Of a stretch of DNA of 64,000 nt, positions 33,187-45,397 are shown one piece after another. The DNA comes from Pseudisothecium myosuroides (Eukaryota; Streptophyta; Bryopsida; Hypnales; Lembophyllaceae). Within the stretch, counting starts at the first letter, position 1; every line of letters begins with the position of its first letter. Under the pieces are notes generated by a model. It was not told the DNA's origin and ran no database searches. It was given only the letters and a program-made list of their open reading frames with translations. The DNA is taken from assembly GCA_951799445.1 (NCBI GenBank), contig OX637293.1, positions 12,152,001 through 12,216,000 of the forward strand, given 5' to 3'. The translations under genes were made by a program, and so were the position numbers.

Positions 33187-35064
33187 TGAAATTTGTATTC
33201 AGCATACTAACATAATAAATTGTAAGCTAGCTAGTAATTTGTTCTCTGTCTTATCTCAAATTGATACCCACTGTAAACGTACGTCAATTTCGTGACATGG
33301 GCAGATATTCACGACAATGTCGGTTTTCAAGGCCGGCGCATTGAAAGTTTGAAACTAGTTTGGAGCTTTTGGCGATCCAGATCTCGCCAATATAAAAAAA
33401 TTGATGTTCAAGGTGCTCATTCTGTGGCGCTTCTTGTGGATCGAATTCAGACTCCTTACACTTGATACTTGCATGAAGGTTTTTGAATTGCTTATGTTTA
33501 AATTTTCCACCTCGATAAATCCTTTTGTGTTGAGTCTAGTGTGCTGGCTAGGATTTCCATCATCTCGGTCCTGTTCCTTTAAGACTCTAAGTATGCCCTC
33601 TGAGCATCTTTGCTATCTAAATCACCAGCTTTAGGAATTGAAATTAATCTTATATCAGGTAATGATGTCATACAAGTGAGACAAGATGATGCGAACTGCG
33701 ATAATTTCTCATTGAGTGTATGCAATGTATGAAGGATGTATAGAGAAGAGTGCTGTTGAATAAGATAAATAAGCCAATTGTCATTTAAATTCCAATTTTG
33801 TCCTCATGTATCTGTGGTGTACATTTTTCATTATGAAGTGTATCTCTTGGGCATATATGGGCGGAATTGAGATGGATCGAGAGCGGTAACAGGTTGGTTT
33901 ACCTTATGAGTGGTGTTAGAGAAGAAAGGTGGAGCACAACTTGATTTGGGGTTCAATTTACATTGCAACAATGATCTTGTATCAATTATGTGTACCATTA
34001 TACCTAAGACAACTACCCTAATTATGATTTGTTTGCATAATCGGCCAATCCTAATCAGTATTGCCTAAAAGTATATAATAAGTTTCTATTTGTGACTTTG
34101 TGAGAGCTTAAGGTTGATTTTATGCAAATCTATTTGCAGTACTAAAATTTATTACGCCTAAATTCATATTTTATTTATATGGAGTTCAAAAAGCATGTTC
34201 TAAGTCAAGAATTTTTAATCCCATTTTGGCTTCCAATAATATGCAACAAATACTTACAATGCAATTAAATAGGAAGAACCATGCTCAAATGCTTGACTCT
34301 ATGATTTTAGGTGGTCATATTACATCAATGGGAACGCAGACAACATACCTAAGTTTTTATTAAAATTAGGCTTTTCAATCATTTTTGAACACTTATCCTA
34401 GGATCTGAGTATGTAATTCTTAAATAGATGGTTATTATATAAGCTAGTCATATAGAGTCACTTCATTTTAATCCTAAAGGTCCTTGCACCCAAAATGTGA
34501 ACGTGATTTTGCTTTGGTTGAACGGAACTTTGGCTGAAACTTTGGCCCATAAAATGTTTTCTTGGGTATTTGATTCTAACTAAGAATATTATGAAGCTTG
34601 TCAAGTTTACTTCCTAACACATAGTTATTACAAATTCCAAAAATTCCAAAATTTTAATGATCATTACAATTGCAAGCTCTACAGTTCTACAACATTATTG
34701 TAGATGCTTTTTTCAAGTTTTTTATTTGGAAAGTAATTCTTAAATCAAAATTAAAAGTGATTTTTTTCTCATTCTAATCTAATAATTTTGTATTAGCAAG
34801 TGAGAAAAACATTATGAAAAGACCTCTTTATGAAATATGAAATGAGAAGAAGTTTCTTAATGAATCACAAGGAGGGCTCTTCATGAATGGAATCATATTT
34901 GTTTTTTCTCCCCAAAATTGATCATCTTATGATATTGATGAAAAGATAAAATCAATTTTACATATAAAAATTGATATTAGTGCTTTTGGAGTTTGAAGTA
35001 TAAGGCTCTTACATATAATGCAAATTATTTGACTTATATCCACGGTATATGAATGCTTTTGCTT

Positions 35065-36006
35065 TTAACCCCTAAAGGACCGTTGTCCCTTCGGGGGACA
35101 AATGCGTTTTCAGGCAGGTACCTACGGGCTGAAATTTTCTTGTGATTTTTTGAAACTTTTTTTGGAGATAGAAAAACTGATAAGCTTTGTGGGAATATAA
35201 TTTTTTTCACAATCGGTGCCCGGGAAAAAGAGTTATGACCAAATAAGCTCAAAACAGGGGACGGCGGGCAGCTCGGGCAGCAAAAAAAAAATGGACAAAA
35301 ATTTGATTTTTTTTTTTAATATTTTTTTTCTCATAGATTATATTTTTGTCTATCCCAAAAGCTTTGATTCATTTCATTTGGATATGTTATGAGAAAGTTA
35401 TGGACATTCTTGTTTTTCGGGCAGTTAGAGCATCGTCTTGAAAAAAATAACTTGTAAGATTCATTTCTGAATGCAATCTTTCAAATTTTTCAATTTTTTT
35501 TTTTTTGCATGGTTTAATTTAGTTGCTAGAACAATCTCACCATTGGGATTAGTGAATTTTAATTCCATCTAAGAGATATTTAGATTTTAGATTTTCCTTC
35601 TATCTCGTACTTACTTCTACTTAACAATTTTTTTAAGAATGATAATTAAGTTTTTTTGAATTTCTTTTTTTTTCCTAGACTCTCAACTCAATTCTCCTCT
35701 ATAAAGATTTAAAGCTCAAAACTCTGTAGTGCAAAAATTTTAAATTAAAAATGTTTAAAGTCAAAAAATCTAGTCCCACAATGTGCTGAAAAACTTGTTT
35801 TTTTCACTTTAAACGCAGATATCTTGCAATCTATGCGGTCAAAAATTCTGAAATTTTTTCCACACATTCTCATACTATTTAGGTGTAAGATCCTACGGTT
35901 AGATTTGCAAAAAAAACATTTTTCAATTTTTTTTACTGTTTGCTATAGAAATGGCAGTTTTCACTGTTTTTTGGCAGAAAAAAGGCCTCGATCCTTTAGG
36001 GGTTAA
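35065..36006 (+). mobile_element. TTAA-flanked piggyBac-like element, copy inside third unit
   Basis: TTAA at 35065-35068 and 36003-36006; ends CCCCTAAAGGACC and GATCCTTTAGGGG. The subterminal hairpin TTGTCCC-ttcgg-GGGACAA is intact. The unit copy at about 17495 lacks it: CTTTGGCCTTTCAGATCAAAGCCTTGC reads through where this copy has TTAA, element, TTAA and then AATTGATGCCTTGC. Confidence 0.9.
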
Positions 36007-36830
36007 AATTGATGCCTTGCATATAATTTTATGCATAGAAAAGTAGGGTCGCATATGAAAGTAAAAAATGAAAACTACACAAAAGAATATTTCACACCAT
36101 AATAACTGATAAGCTAGGCAAAAATAAGGTGACCTTTCTACATTCATTTCATCAAAATCTTATTCAGATTGAAAGAAATTTAGATTAAATATCAATTAAA
36201 TTCATTATCACCTTAGATGCCAATTTGTACATCTTTGAAACCCAAAATTTTGTATAAGAGTTATTTTTGCCAAAGTTCCTTTGCAAATAGAAATCATTTA
36301 CCTAAATTGAAATTTTAATAATGAGTTTGTTTAAGCAAAACCAAAACTTTAATTGGAAGAAAAACTTTCATTTATTGAATTTATTTTGTTAACTTCAATG
36401 CAATTTTATCCACATTTCAATTTAAAGCAAAATTGTCACATAACAAGGTTTGTTATAATTTAGCTTAACAAAATCTATTATAATGTCAATAATAATTGAG
36501 AATGTTTTTAATTAGCACAATATAGTATTTGTCTAGTCTAAACTATAAATACTTTGAATTCTCTAAGAAATTTGAACCATTTCAATATAAAAGGACCCAC
36601 ATATTTATATTGAACTGCTTATGTTTGTAGTTACATTGTGTTTTTTTGTTTGTGAATATTTTTTATTACCATCTATGTTTTCTATCATTCCTTTTGTCAA
36701 CCAAAACCATCATTTTCTATTAATTTTGGAGTTAAGCATAGAGGTTGGGGAGTGAGGCAAAGTAGCAATCCATAATATCATATTGAAGTCGAAAGTAGAT
36801 GGTAAGATCAATTATAAATTAATGAAAATG

Positions 36831-38000
36831 GTTTCAGGAAATAATAAAAACTTTAGTTAGCAAAAAAAATTAGTAATTTTACTCCTAATGCAACAATTGT
36901 TAGAAAATAGTATATACACATTACGTACGTACAAAAAAAAGATTTTTTCTTTAAAATGTTGTATTGCCTACATCTTCAAAAGACAATTATACAAGAATTT
37001 GATAATAAAATATCATATAAGTTCCAAAAATATAATTTATTTTTCAAATACAACAATTTTAAAATAGAATTATCAAATTAGATTAGAAACATAAATATAA
37101 AATTCTTAAATTGTTGCTCTAATTATACCTACAATATAAAAAAGAGAGAAGAAAAATCCAAGTATTGTTAAATGTAGCAATTTTTCTTTAATGTAATGGC
37201 ATCCCTACTCCACTTCGGATTGGATGATTTGAAACCAGTTTACCCAACCTCATTCAATAGATGCTTTATCTTTGGGATTTTCAAATTCATGGCTAAGGAT
37301 AAAAAGCTTTTATTTTTTATGTAGCCTTCTTTTAGACCTTGAAATGGAACGCTAATCTCAAGGATTATTGAATGCTATAAACTTTGTGAGTGAATAAAGT
37401 AAAGAGAGTGGTATATCAAGGCATAAACAATGGCATCTAATAACAAAATGAAGAACCAAAGTGTGTAGTTGTGGACATCCTGGCTTGGTCATTTGTGTTT
37501 AGCAGAATAAATTATGGTTTGACATCTGATCCAAGTCAAATTTTGAAATCTGTATTGCATCCTAGCACTTACTGTAAGGCACATTTGATTCCAATTTTTT
37601 CATTTTCTAAATAAAAAATCCAAATTTGCCAAATCCGCACGTATTTTGTGCATGGTTAGTTTTGTATATCTCTTCCTTTCCTAACAAATTTAGGGTCTCT
37701 AAAGAACATCATTTATCAATACTCTTTGGTTCTTTTACTATGAAGAAAGAACGAGGTGTCTAAGAAAGAATGTCATAGAGTGGCCAAACCTCCATGATTC
37801 ACGTTGAGGATTATTCACTTACTTTGAATCATTATCTTTAAGTATTCTATGGTGTCTTTGAGACCAAATGACATGTATAACAATATTAAATAAGTCCCAA
37901 TGTAAATTCAAAATTGCCAAATTCAACTGCGGAATTGTAAATATTAAGTTCTTATCATTTTTCAAAGGCGAAAATTTGGAGTCGGCTTATTTGTTGCAAT
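36831..38000. other. AT-rich intergenic stretch, nothing recognised
   Basis: No gene, array or terminal repeats were identified. Confidence 0.45.
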
Positions 38001-38005
38001 AAATG

Positions 38006-38431
38006 TTAGGGAACTAAAGCTGAAATAAGGTAGCAATACTCCAATGTTTGGAGATAACCACTAGTTAGTTCATTGTTAGCCAACGGAATTTGGGAAAAAA
38101 CCAATTGCAATTTGAAAAAACCGGCAAAAACCCGGAAGTAGTTGGTAAAATTCAAAAAATATTCCAAATGTTGCATTGCTCTCACAATTTGTGTACCCAT
38201 AGCAAGCAAGCAACACCAACATAAAACAATTAAAGAAACATCTACAGTGGAACCCGCTTCCAAGACAATAACAATGTAATAAAGGGGCAACTCCAAAAGA
38301 CACTCCCCAATGTAGTCAATATTTGTCTCTTTATTCCCGGGACCCATCATTATCCTTCTCAAACTAGACAAATTGGTGAAATATGAACGGCCCGCAATTT
38401 GACTCACAATAAAAAGATTCATTATCGTCAT
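38006..38431 (-). CDS. Unrecognised 141-codon reading frame
   Basis: The ATG-started minus-strand frame begins MTIMNLFIVSQIAGRSYFTN and contains hydrophobic stretches (LYYIVIVLEAG, VSLIVLCWCCLLAMG). No homolog in the window, no family recognised, no clear promoter. Length alone is weak support in AT-rich DNA. It could be a remnant of a transposon gene or chance. Confidence 0.2.
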   Translation of the reverse strand: MTIMNLFIVSQIAGRSYFTNLSSLRRIMMGPGNKETNIDYIGECLLELPLYYIVIVLEAGSTVDVSLIVLCWCCLLAMGTQIVRAMQHLEYFLNFTNYFRVFAGFFKLQLVFSQIPLANNELTSGYLQTLEYCYLISALVP

Positions 38432-38561
38432 ATCTTTTTAAGGATTGCTACAGTATGTGTGCCAATAAAGTGAACCACCTTCCCTTGTTTGCATGAAAAA
38501 AGTCTTTTTAAAAAAATGTAGAATCTTTTCTTCTCTTTCTTAAAATAATGAAAAAGTCCAC

Positions 38562-38981
38562 TTGAGGTTTGGATTTGGGGCTTTGCATGGGATCAATGTT
38601 TTTTTTAAAAGTCACCGGAAGGGAATGAGGTCTGCGAATCTTTGCCGACTTGAAAATTCCGGTACTGTCCCTGTTCCCGGTTGCTCTAAAGCGTTCACTA
38701 CCCCTTCTCTCCCTCCAAAGCCACCACAGGGAACTGCCACAGAAAAGAAATCAATTCCGGTACTGTACCGTTTCATAAAACAAAAACAAAAAAACAATTC
38801 CGGTACCGGCACACGAGTCAGTCCAGTAAGTTACTTGCATTTGGGATGCCCAGGCCCGCCGAAGCTTCGCTTCAGTTCCTCTCCAATCAACCTCTGGGCA
38901 CACCCTCAAAGTCTGAAGTTGCAGCAACGTTTTTTTTTCTCATTTTTTATGAAGTGCCAAAGTGGTGATATAAAATGTTAA
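38562..38981 (+). other. GC-richer patch with recurring ATTCCGGTAC motifs
   Basis: The phrase TTCCGGTACTGT or TTCCGGTACCGG recurs at about 38655, 38755 and 38800. A frame of 139 codons is open, but its sequence is low in recognisable structure. Not called as a gene. Confidence 0.3.
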
Positions 38982-39214
38982 AGTGGTGCTCCAAATTTCA
39001 CCTTTCATCCACATATTGGATAGAAAATATCACATTAGTGTATATCACATGTCCATAATTCTATTTTCATCCACAATAATAGAATTAATCGTAAAGTGTG
39101 TGAAGGACGGGACCAGTAGCCAGAGTTTGGGAAAAACACAAGACCAAACTCCCTAGAGCACCCAAACTCAGGTCTAATTGAATTGGTGCCAAGTTTGTTT
39201 TGTTATATTCTTAG

Positions 39215-40158
39215 TTAACCCCTAAAGGCCCAAGGCCTTTTTTCTGCCAAAAAACACTCAAAACTGCCATTTCTATAGCAAGGAGTAAAAAAATTTGAAA
39301 AATGTTTTTTTTGCACATCTAACCGTAGGATCTTACACCTAACTAGTATAAAAAGGTGTGGAAATTTTTTTAGAATTTTTGACCGCTCAGATTGCAAGAT
39401 ATCGGAGTTTAAAGTGGAAAAAACAAGTATTTCAGCACATTGCGGGACTAGATTTTTTGACTTTAAACATTTTTAACTTAAAATTTTTGCACTACAAAGT
39501 TTTGAGCTTTAAATCTTTATAGTGGAAAATTGAGTTGAGAGTCTAGGGAAAAAAAAAATATTCAAAAAAACTTAATTATCATTCCTAAAAAATTTATTAA
39601 GTAGAAGTAGGTACGAGATAGAAGGAAAATCTAAAATATTAATATATTTTAGATGGAATTAAAATACACTAATCCCAATGGTGAGATTGTTCTAGCAAGT
39701 AAACTAAACTATAAGAATATTTCATTTTTTTTAAATTGCAAAAAGAGCATTTAGAAATGAATCCTACAAATTATTTTTTTCAAGAAGATGCTCTAACTGC
39801 CCGAAAAACAAGAATGTCTATAACTTTCTCATAACAAATCCAAATGAAATGAATCAAAGCTTTCCAGATAGAGAAAAACATAATCTACAAGAAAAAAAAT
39901 ATTAAAAAAAAAAAAAGTCAAATTTTTGCCAAATTTTTTTGCTACCCAGACTGCCCAGTTACAAAAAAAAGTAACATATTTGGCCATAACTTTTGACTCC
40001 TATTTCTAAATGTGCTGAAATTTAGTGCATATGAAAGATATTCCTCGCGCCCACCTTCTACTAAAATTTCAGCTTAAAATATGGAAATTTGTAGTCACAC
40101 GTACCTGCCCAAAATTTCTATACAGCCAAAAAACGCATGCCGGTCCTATAGGGGTTAA
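39215..40158 (-). mobile_element. TTAA-flanked piggyBac-like element, reverse orientation
   Basis: TTAA at 39215-39218 and 40155-40158; ends CCCCTAAAGGCCC and GGTCCTATAGGGG. The interior is collinear with the reverse complement of copy 1. The end corresponding to the left terminus of copy 1 has diverged (GGTCCTATAGGGG, GCATGCGTTTTTTGG) and the subterminal hairpin is lost. Confidence 0.85.
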
Positions 40159-40690
40159 ACCTTCCTCTAACACGGGTTCACAAACATAGGACAACTTTAT
40201 GATTAACTCTAATATGGCAATTTCATTCAAATTATTTTTTAATTCCACATTTTCAGGCAAAAAACTTCACGGTTTTTGCTATTTTTTAGCCAAGTTCTTT
40301 TTCTCTGGAGCAATCAGGCACCCAAAAGCCCTGGTCTGAACAGTGGCACTCATGGACTGACGAGCCAGTGAGCCTTGCGCAGGCCGCGCATCCCTGGCAG
40401 AGTGGCAGCATCCTTGAAGAAGCAACCGAAAGCCCGTGTGAACGGAACGTGAGAGCAAGTCACGGAAAGACTAAAGAATGGACCGCGAGGTCCGTGACCT
40501 GTCGCACACTGGGTTGGGCAGGAGCGCGAGAGTGCCAGGGGGGCGCTCCTAAAAAAGCATGTGCTCTTATTCCATCACTGGCTTCCGTGAATACGGAGTT
40601 GTTCTCGCTGCGCGTCGGGACTCGGGGGGGGGACCCACCCACCTTCGCAGCAAGCAGCCAGGGATGAACTGAACCGAACCGAACCTCTCG

Positions 40691-40740
40691 CACGTGGTGT
40701 CGGCCTCTCGGGCCACGGAATGTGCGGGTTGTTATAAGCC
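40691..40740 (+). promoter_or_regulatory. Putative DREB promoter: G-box and TATA-like motif
   Basis: CACGTGGT at 40691-40698 is a G-box/ABRE-type site and TTATAAG at 40732-40738 is a reasonable TATA position. The surrounding 40360-40760 is markedly GC-richer than the intergenic background. Assignment to the downstream DREB gene is inference. Confidence 0.45.
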
Positions 40741-40767
40741 CTCACCCCGCGACATTCCATTCCTACG

Positions 40768-41135
40768 ATGGAGCTGAAGCTCGTGCAATTGAAATTGATG
40801 AGAAGGCACGGAATCTGGCCTTTGAAGACTTGGAGGTTTGGTTTGGGGATTCTGTTTAGAATTCATGGAATTCGCCCATTGAAGGCTTGCAGTGGGATTC
40901 AGTTTAGGATTTTTGGAGTTGGCGCACTGAGCAATTGGAGTTCTGGTTTGGGGAGTCAATGTAGAATCTTTGTGGAATTGACCCACCGACCAATTGGAGT
41001 TCTGGTTTGGGGATTCAATTGAGAATTCACGGAATTAGCTCACAGAGCAGTTCGAGTTCTGGTTTGGGGGCTGAATTTGGGTTTCACGGAACCCGCCGAT
41101 TGAAGAAATTCGAGTGCTGGTTTGTGGGTGTGCTG
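40768..41135 (+). repeat. Degenerate 52-59 bp tandem repeats in the DREB leader, with an upstream ORF
   Basis: At least six units, the clearest starting at 40832, 40885, 40937, 40996, 41053 and 41111, each around GGAGTTCTGGTTTGGGGATT followed by GAATTCACGGAATT and a CCCACCGA-like end. An 84-codon frame from ATG 40768 to 41022 runs through most of them. If transcription starts near 40760 it would be an upstream ORF ahead of ATG 41178. One unit contains ACCGAC (40985-40990), the core DREB binding site. Confidence 0.7.
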
Positions 41136-41177
41136 TTGGGGTTTTGATTCGCGAGGATTCTGAGGTTTTAGGTTGCA

Positions 41178-41954
41178 ATGGTGGACAAGCGAAAATGCAG
41201 TTCGCTGAGAGTGCAACGAGGCGGCCGCTATCTGCAGCTCAATCGGTCGTCCTCGATTGCCAAGCGGAAATCGTCGTGCGTGCTGCCTGCGCCTTCGAAT
41301 GCCGCGCCTTACAAGGGCGTGCGAATGCGGGTTTGGGGGAAGTGGGTGACGGAAATTCGAGACCCCGTGACCAAGACGCGCATCTGGCTGGGCTCCTTCG
41401 CCACGGCGGAAATGGCCGCGCGCGCCTACGACGCCGCCGTGGTGTGCTTGAAGGGCGCCTCCGCTCCCGAAGTGAACTTCCCGGACTCCATTCCCTCGTT
41501 CGTGATTCCTCAAAGCAGCTCCTCGCCCAAGGAAATCCAAGCGGTGGCGCTCGCCGCGGCCACGGCGTCGGTCCCCGCAGCTACTCCCCTGGCCATGGCT
41601 GCCACACCCGAGCTCCCAAATCCTCCTCGCGAGGAATCTCACGAGGCTCCTCTGGAAGTCACCAGTGATCGCGAATTTTACTGTGATGGTGACGCCAATA
41701 ATGAGAATGGCGATGGCACTGCCAATTGCGATGTGCTAAAGCCCGAATGGTCCTCCAGCAATGTGGAGAATTGGATCCACAAAGAGTTCGACGAGGTGGA
41801 TACACTTGAAGAAGCTCCGGTGGATCCTTTGGGCGAATTTTCGGAATTAATGGAGCAACCTTTGTTTTCATGGCCAATATTGGAGGATTTTGACGATGCT
41901 GCTGCCGATTGTTCCGTGATGCATCACGATATGCAGCTCTGGTCCTTCGCCTGA
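41178..41954 (+). CDS. AP2/ERF transcription factor, DREB type (258 aa)
   Basis: Single-exon frame with one AP2 domain at residues 45-102: [19 protein letters not shown], then [20 protein letters not shown] and [16 protein letters not shown]. The WVTEIR strand and the absence of the ERF-type alanine/aspartate pair point to the DREB subfamily; CLKG-SA and the following [13 protein letters not shown] resemble groups A-4/A-5. Upstream, basic residues (AKRK at 28-31) may act in nuclear import. The acidic C-terminal third has [13 protein letters not shown] and ends MQLWSFA, an LWSF/Y-type activation motif. Expected role: nuclear activator binding A/GCCGAC in stress-responsive promoters. Its tail is the closest match in the window to the AP2-less proteins at 12129 and 32836. 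Leader is long and repetitive. Confidence 0.93.
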   Translation: MVDKRKCSSLRVQRGGRYLQLNRSSSIAKRKSSCVLPAPSNAAPYKGVRMRVWGKWVTEIRDPVTKTRIWLGSFATAEMAARAYDAAVVCLKGASAPEVNFPDSIPSFVIPQSSSSPKEIQAVALAAATASVPAATPLAMAATPELPNPPREESHEAPLEVTSDREFYCDGDANNENGDGTANCDVLKPEWSSSNVENWIHKEFDEVDTLEEAPVDPLGEFSELMEQPLFSWPILEDFDDAAADCSVMHHDMQLWSFA

Positions 41955-43718
41955 ACCAAGCAAGCATAGCGAATTGGAATCGGAATTGTAATGCAAATCC
42001 CCTTCTGACGATGAAGATGAAGGGATGTATCCACTATACAAAAGATGTCGAGTCACGCATTCTCTACAAGATTGGCGGGAGACAAAATTTTGGAGCACAT
42101 TGCTCTCTCAATCAAAATTAGGCTCAAAATGTGCAGATGCTTTATAGATTATGCCTCATGAGTTAGAGCCTCAATGTTTTTCCAGCGTATTTTCAAGCTG
42201 ATGATTGCTGTACTGTACATAACCCCGACAGGACTACAGCGTATTGGGTCTCCTGTTTTTTAAGCAGTTTTGGGTAGCTCATATCGGGACTCTCTTTTGC
42301 CTGAGTATATTATTGTTGGACTAACTCGCGCAATATTCTTCACTGATTCAAGAGTTATAAAATATGATTCTCATGTCTGAATTTTCATTTGATTTGATTC
42401 ATTTTCAAACCTTGAATTCTTGGTATTCAGACGATGATGTTGACAATGTTTATTGTTAGTCGAGGCTTGAGCACACTTCAGTGGAGATTGTGGTATTGAT
42501 GAGCATCTTCTTGTCAGTTCAAAATTGTGAATTCTCCGTCTTTGGAGTGCAAGCTGAGTTGATTTGGTGTTTGCCGGGTTGCACAGGCAACCATTGCGGT
42601 AGACATTAAGAGATCTCTTACCGCACTGAAGGATCTTCTGTTTTTGCAGCCGACGGTACTCCTTTGAGTGACTTGAGTGGCTCTGTTCACTATTCACTAC
42701 CTACGTCAATTGCAATAAGGCATAGTTAGTTAGAATCACCTTCAACATTCTCTTTATTCACATGAGCGTAAACTAGTATCTTCTTAACATTGAGAAACCG
42801 TGGTCATCGATCACCCAGGCATCGGTCTTGTTTCACTGTAACTGCAGAATTCAACAAAAAAAACGACGAGACCAAAACAGTGTCCCTAATATTGACAGCC
42901 CTCCAAATTGCTTCTCCTGTCTCTTTCAATTCAACCATTTTACAAACTTCATCCCTGTCACCTTCCACCCAGCAGTTTGGTCATAGACCTTTGATATTTC
43001 ATGTGTTTTGTAACTATGGATGAGCCAAGAGTCCATGACTTTCCAAAAATACTAAAAGCACTTCGCGGCAAACAAAACTCCTTCGGCTAAATCCTGCACT
43101 GTCTCCCTGCCTTCAGGTTCAGCAGGCGGATGCAGACAACTCTCCAGACAACGAACTGACAGAATTACGAAATCGAAGTTCATTGATTCACCTTATATGT
43201 GCTAGTGACACTAATTTATCAAAGTCCCACTATTTTAAATTAGAGCAAGCAGAAAGAGGACTGTATTGTACAGTAGTTGGTGACACTAACTTTGCAAGTG
43301 GCACTCATTTTGCTCCTTGACGAAAAAAACAAAAATCAGAGTAGTCGTAGTTTTGGATGCACTGGTTGAAGCTTTGGTTGCAATTTGCGTAGAATGATGG
43401 AGCATTGGACAATCAGGAAGAGTAGAGTGGACGAAGAAAGGCAACGTCACTTGAACCTGCACCAAAGCAAGCAGCAGGGGTTGAGTGAAAATTTGCTCAA
43501 AAGTAACACAAACAAATTTTGAGGGAATATTTAGTAAATTTTTTTGAGGTAATATATTCCCCTTTCTCAATGGATGAAATCACTAAATTGTTGCAAAATC
43601 TTGAGAAGTTATCACTTGTTCTCAGATGAATGTACACACTTTTGCATGAACAAATGAGCTATCATCCATATTTTGTATGTTTCATGCGTGTATTGTAATA
43701 ATGCATGGGTGCAAATGG
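41955..43718. other. Downstream of DREB; no further gene recognised
   Basis: Moderate composition, several short open frames without recognisable content. Presumably includes the DREB 3' untranslated region. No strong repeat was seen. Confidence 0.45.
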
Positions 43719-43808
43719 CATTCCAGAAAATTGAGGGCCTCTGCACGGTTGTTTGACTGTAGACCTACAATCAAATGGCCCTGTAGAGGCCCCAAATTTT
43801 TTCTAATG
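43719..43808. mobile_element. 90-bp CATTAG-type foldback
   Basis: Left end CATTCCAGAAAATTGAGG then GCCTCT; reversed right end CATTAGAAAAAATTTGGG then GCCTCT. Same terminal motif as the other small CACTA-like elements. No target duplication found. Confidence 0.5.
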
Positions 43809-44035
43809 GATTCATCTACATTCTGCTTATGTGGGTAGCAAGCCTTATTTAGGAGGGAAAAGCGTGTTTACTTTTTAGTCAAGTATGGGGACTAATGTAA
43901 AAACTTGCCCCATTTGTAGAGTGGTTAATTTTTTTTTATTTCGTGGCCTATCTATAAATTTAGGATCCCTACTTCCATTGATTAATTCAATTTTTTATAC
44001 TTGACTAAAAATACCGAATAGTTTTTATTTTTATT

Positions 44036-44580
44036 TTGATGCTTTCACCCCTGGAGGGGCCGAGCGAGGGGGCCAGTTCAGTTCACCCCGAGTCCCCGAC
44101 CCTGCACAAACATATGCTCTTAGAGTTTGTCTTCTTCCTCATCTGCCTCAGGCAGAGACTCCGGAAGGAAAGCGGACGAGATCTTCAGTTTCGGTGCGTC
44201 CGTCGGTCCCACAAATCCAGTTTGCCGCGACTGCTCGCCATTTGGAAAACCGAACTTGAAAGTACGGTTTCCGTCGAAACGATCCGGATTCCGAAAGCGC
44301 GTAACCTACTGCCGGCAAGTTATTTAAGTTATTATACTCGTCCATTCAGTTCCGTCGGGGATCATTAACGTCACTTAGTGCTGTGATGGAATCTGGCAAC
44401 TGCCAATAGCTTACACGAACTGAAGCAGCCAGCCAGTGAGGCTTTCGAGATGCAGCGGACAAGTGGACCGCGATGGTCTCGAACACTGAGGGATTTGCAA
44501 CTCAGTCAATTGGCTCTGAAATGGTCTCACGGCAGTGGAGCCACACGCCCACACCTATTACCAACCAGGACCCCAGCGGC
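44036..44580. other. GC- and CpG-rich island without recognised gene
   Basis: GC-rich compared with both flanks, with many CG dinucleotides. Open frames on both strands (44036-44368 plus, 44345-44148 minus) are unrecognised. It could be a promoter/first-exon remnant. It directly precedes the 44582-44800 repeat, as the GC-richer 6550-6990 block precedes 7051-7290, so the two may be copies of one larger, diverged unit. Confidence 0.35.
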
Positions 44581-44581
44581 T

Positions 44582-44800
44582 ATGTATTAGATAACCAATG
44601 AGCCGCGCTAGTGGCGAATAGGTTATCGTACATAATCGGTTGTACATTTTTCAATCACAACCTTTGATCTTCACAATCCAAGGGTGTAGGAAGCAAGTTG
44701 AAAGGAAAGAAGGTTATGAGTTGCAACTTGTAGTGGCAATGATGATGGGTTGCCAATGGGACAATGCCACATTAGCGTTAAAAAGTCAACAACCGGTTAT
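44582..44800 (+). repeat. Dispersed repeat, partner of 7051-7290
   Basis: Shares TATGTATTAGAT, GGTTGTACATTTTTCAATCA, AAGTTGAAAGG and CAACCGGTTATG in order with 7051-7290. Confidence 0.8.
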
Positions 44801-45019
44801 GGATAGGGCACTTGAAGTTCAAGAGAGGTTCGGACTAATTTCTAACCATCTATTTTTGGTATCCAGCCATCAATTTTTGGATTCCCATGAGTTTTTGGTT
44901 TCCAACCATGAGTTTTGGAGTGCCATCAGTCAATGATCCCAGAACTAGTTTATGGAATTCAATGTAATATGCTACCTTCAAGATAGATAGGGCATCAACT
45001 TCGGCTACCTTGAGAGTGA

Positions 45020-45049
45020 GCACTATCAAAGGAAAAAAAAAAAAAAAAA
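45020..45049. repeat. Homopolymer A run
   Basis: An A run of about 20 bases, GGAAAA...AAGG, in otherwise unremarkable AT-rich DNA. Confidence 0.8.
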
Positions 45050-45397
45050 AGGATTGTGCAAGTTGTGAAGAATATTGGGAGTACTATAACACAAAACTGA
45101 CTAAATAGATGCTAATTCCAATGTGGAGGAAGTTGCAAATTGGCTATCAAATTCTATGGTTTGTTGCAGTTCTAGCTAAAATGTCTCCAATACAGGCCCT
45201 TTTTTACAATGGACTAATAGCACAAGAATTCTTTTGGTAGAAACTTAGCTAATTTTAGCTAATTTAGGGATTGTTGGCCATCATGACTCATCACTCTCAT
45301 GAAAGCGGTAGTCTTTGAATGAGCGGTTATGGAATACAAGCTAAACATTGGCTATAGGTTTATGACAAATCGCTTTCACGAAGGTAGTGGTCTTTGA

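Larger units (their letters stand above)
31800..36830 (+). repeat. Third copy of the duplicated unit (lacks the middle)
   Basis: 31800-34690 matches about 11000-13440, and 34690-36830 matches about 17190-18660. The junction near 34685 (CAAGCTCTACAG) drops about 3.7 kb that the right copy has: the membrane frame, the CWC25 fragment and following blocks. Either this copy lost the middle or the middle was inserted in the ancestor of the other two. Confidence 0.75.

Noticed and set aside
40460..40760. Minus-strand frames in the GC-rich DREB upstream region
   Set aside because: Overlapping open frames on both strands arise from GC-rich composition; none has recognisable content.
41040..41668. Long frames on both strands overlapping the DREB gene
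   Set aside because: They are shadows of the AP2 coding sequence; only the 41178 frame shows family motifs.
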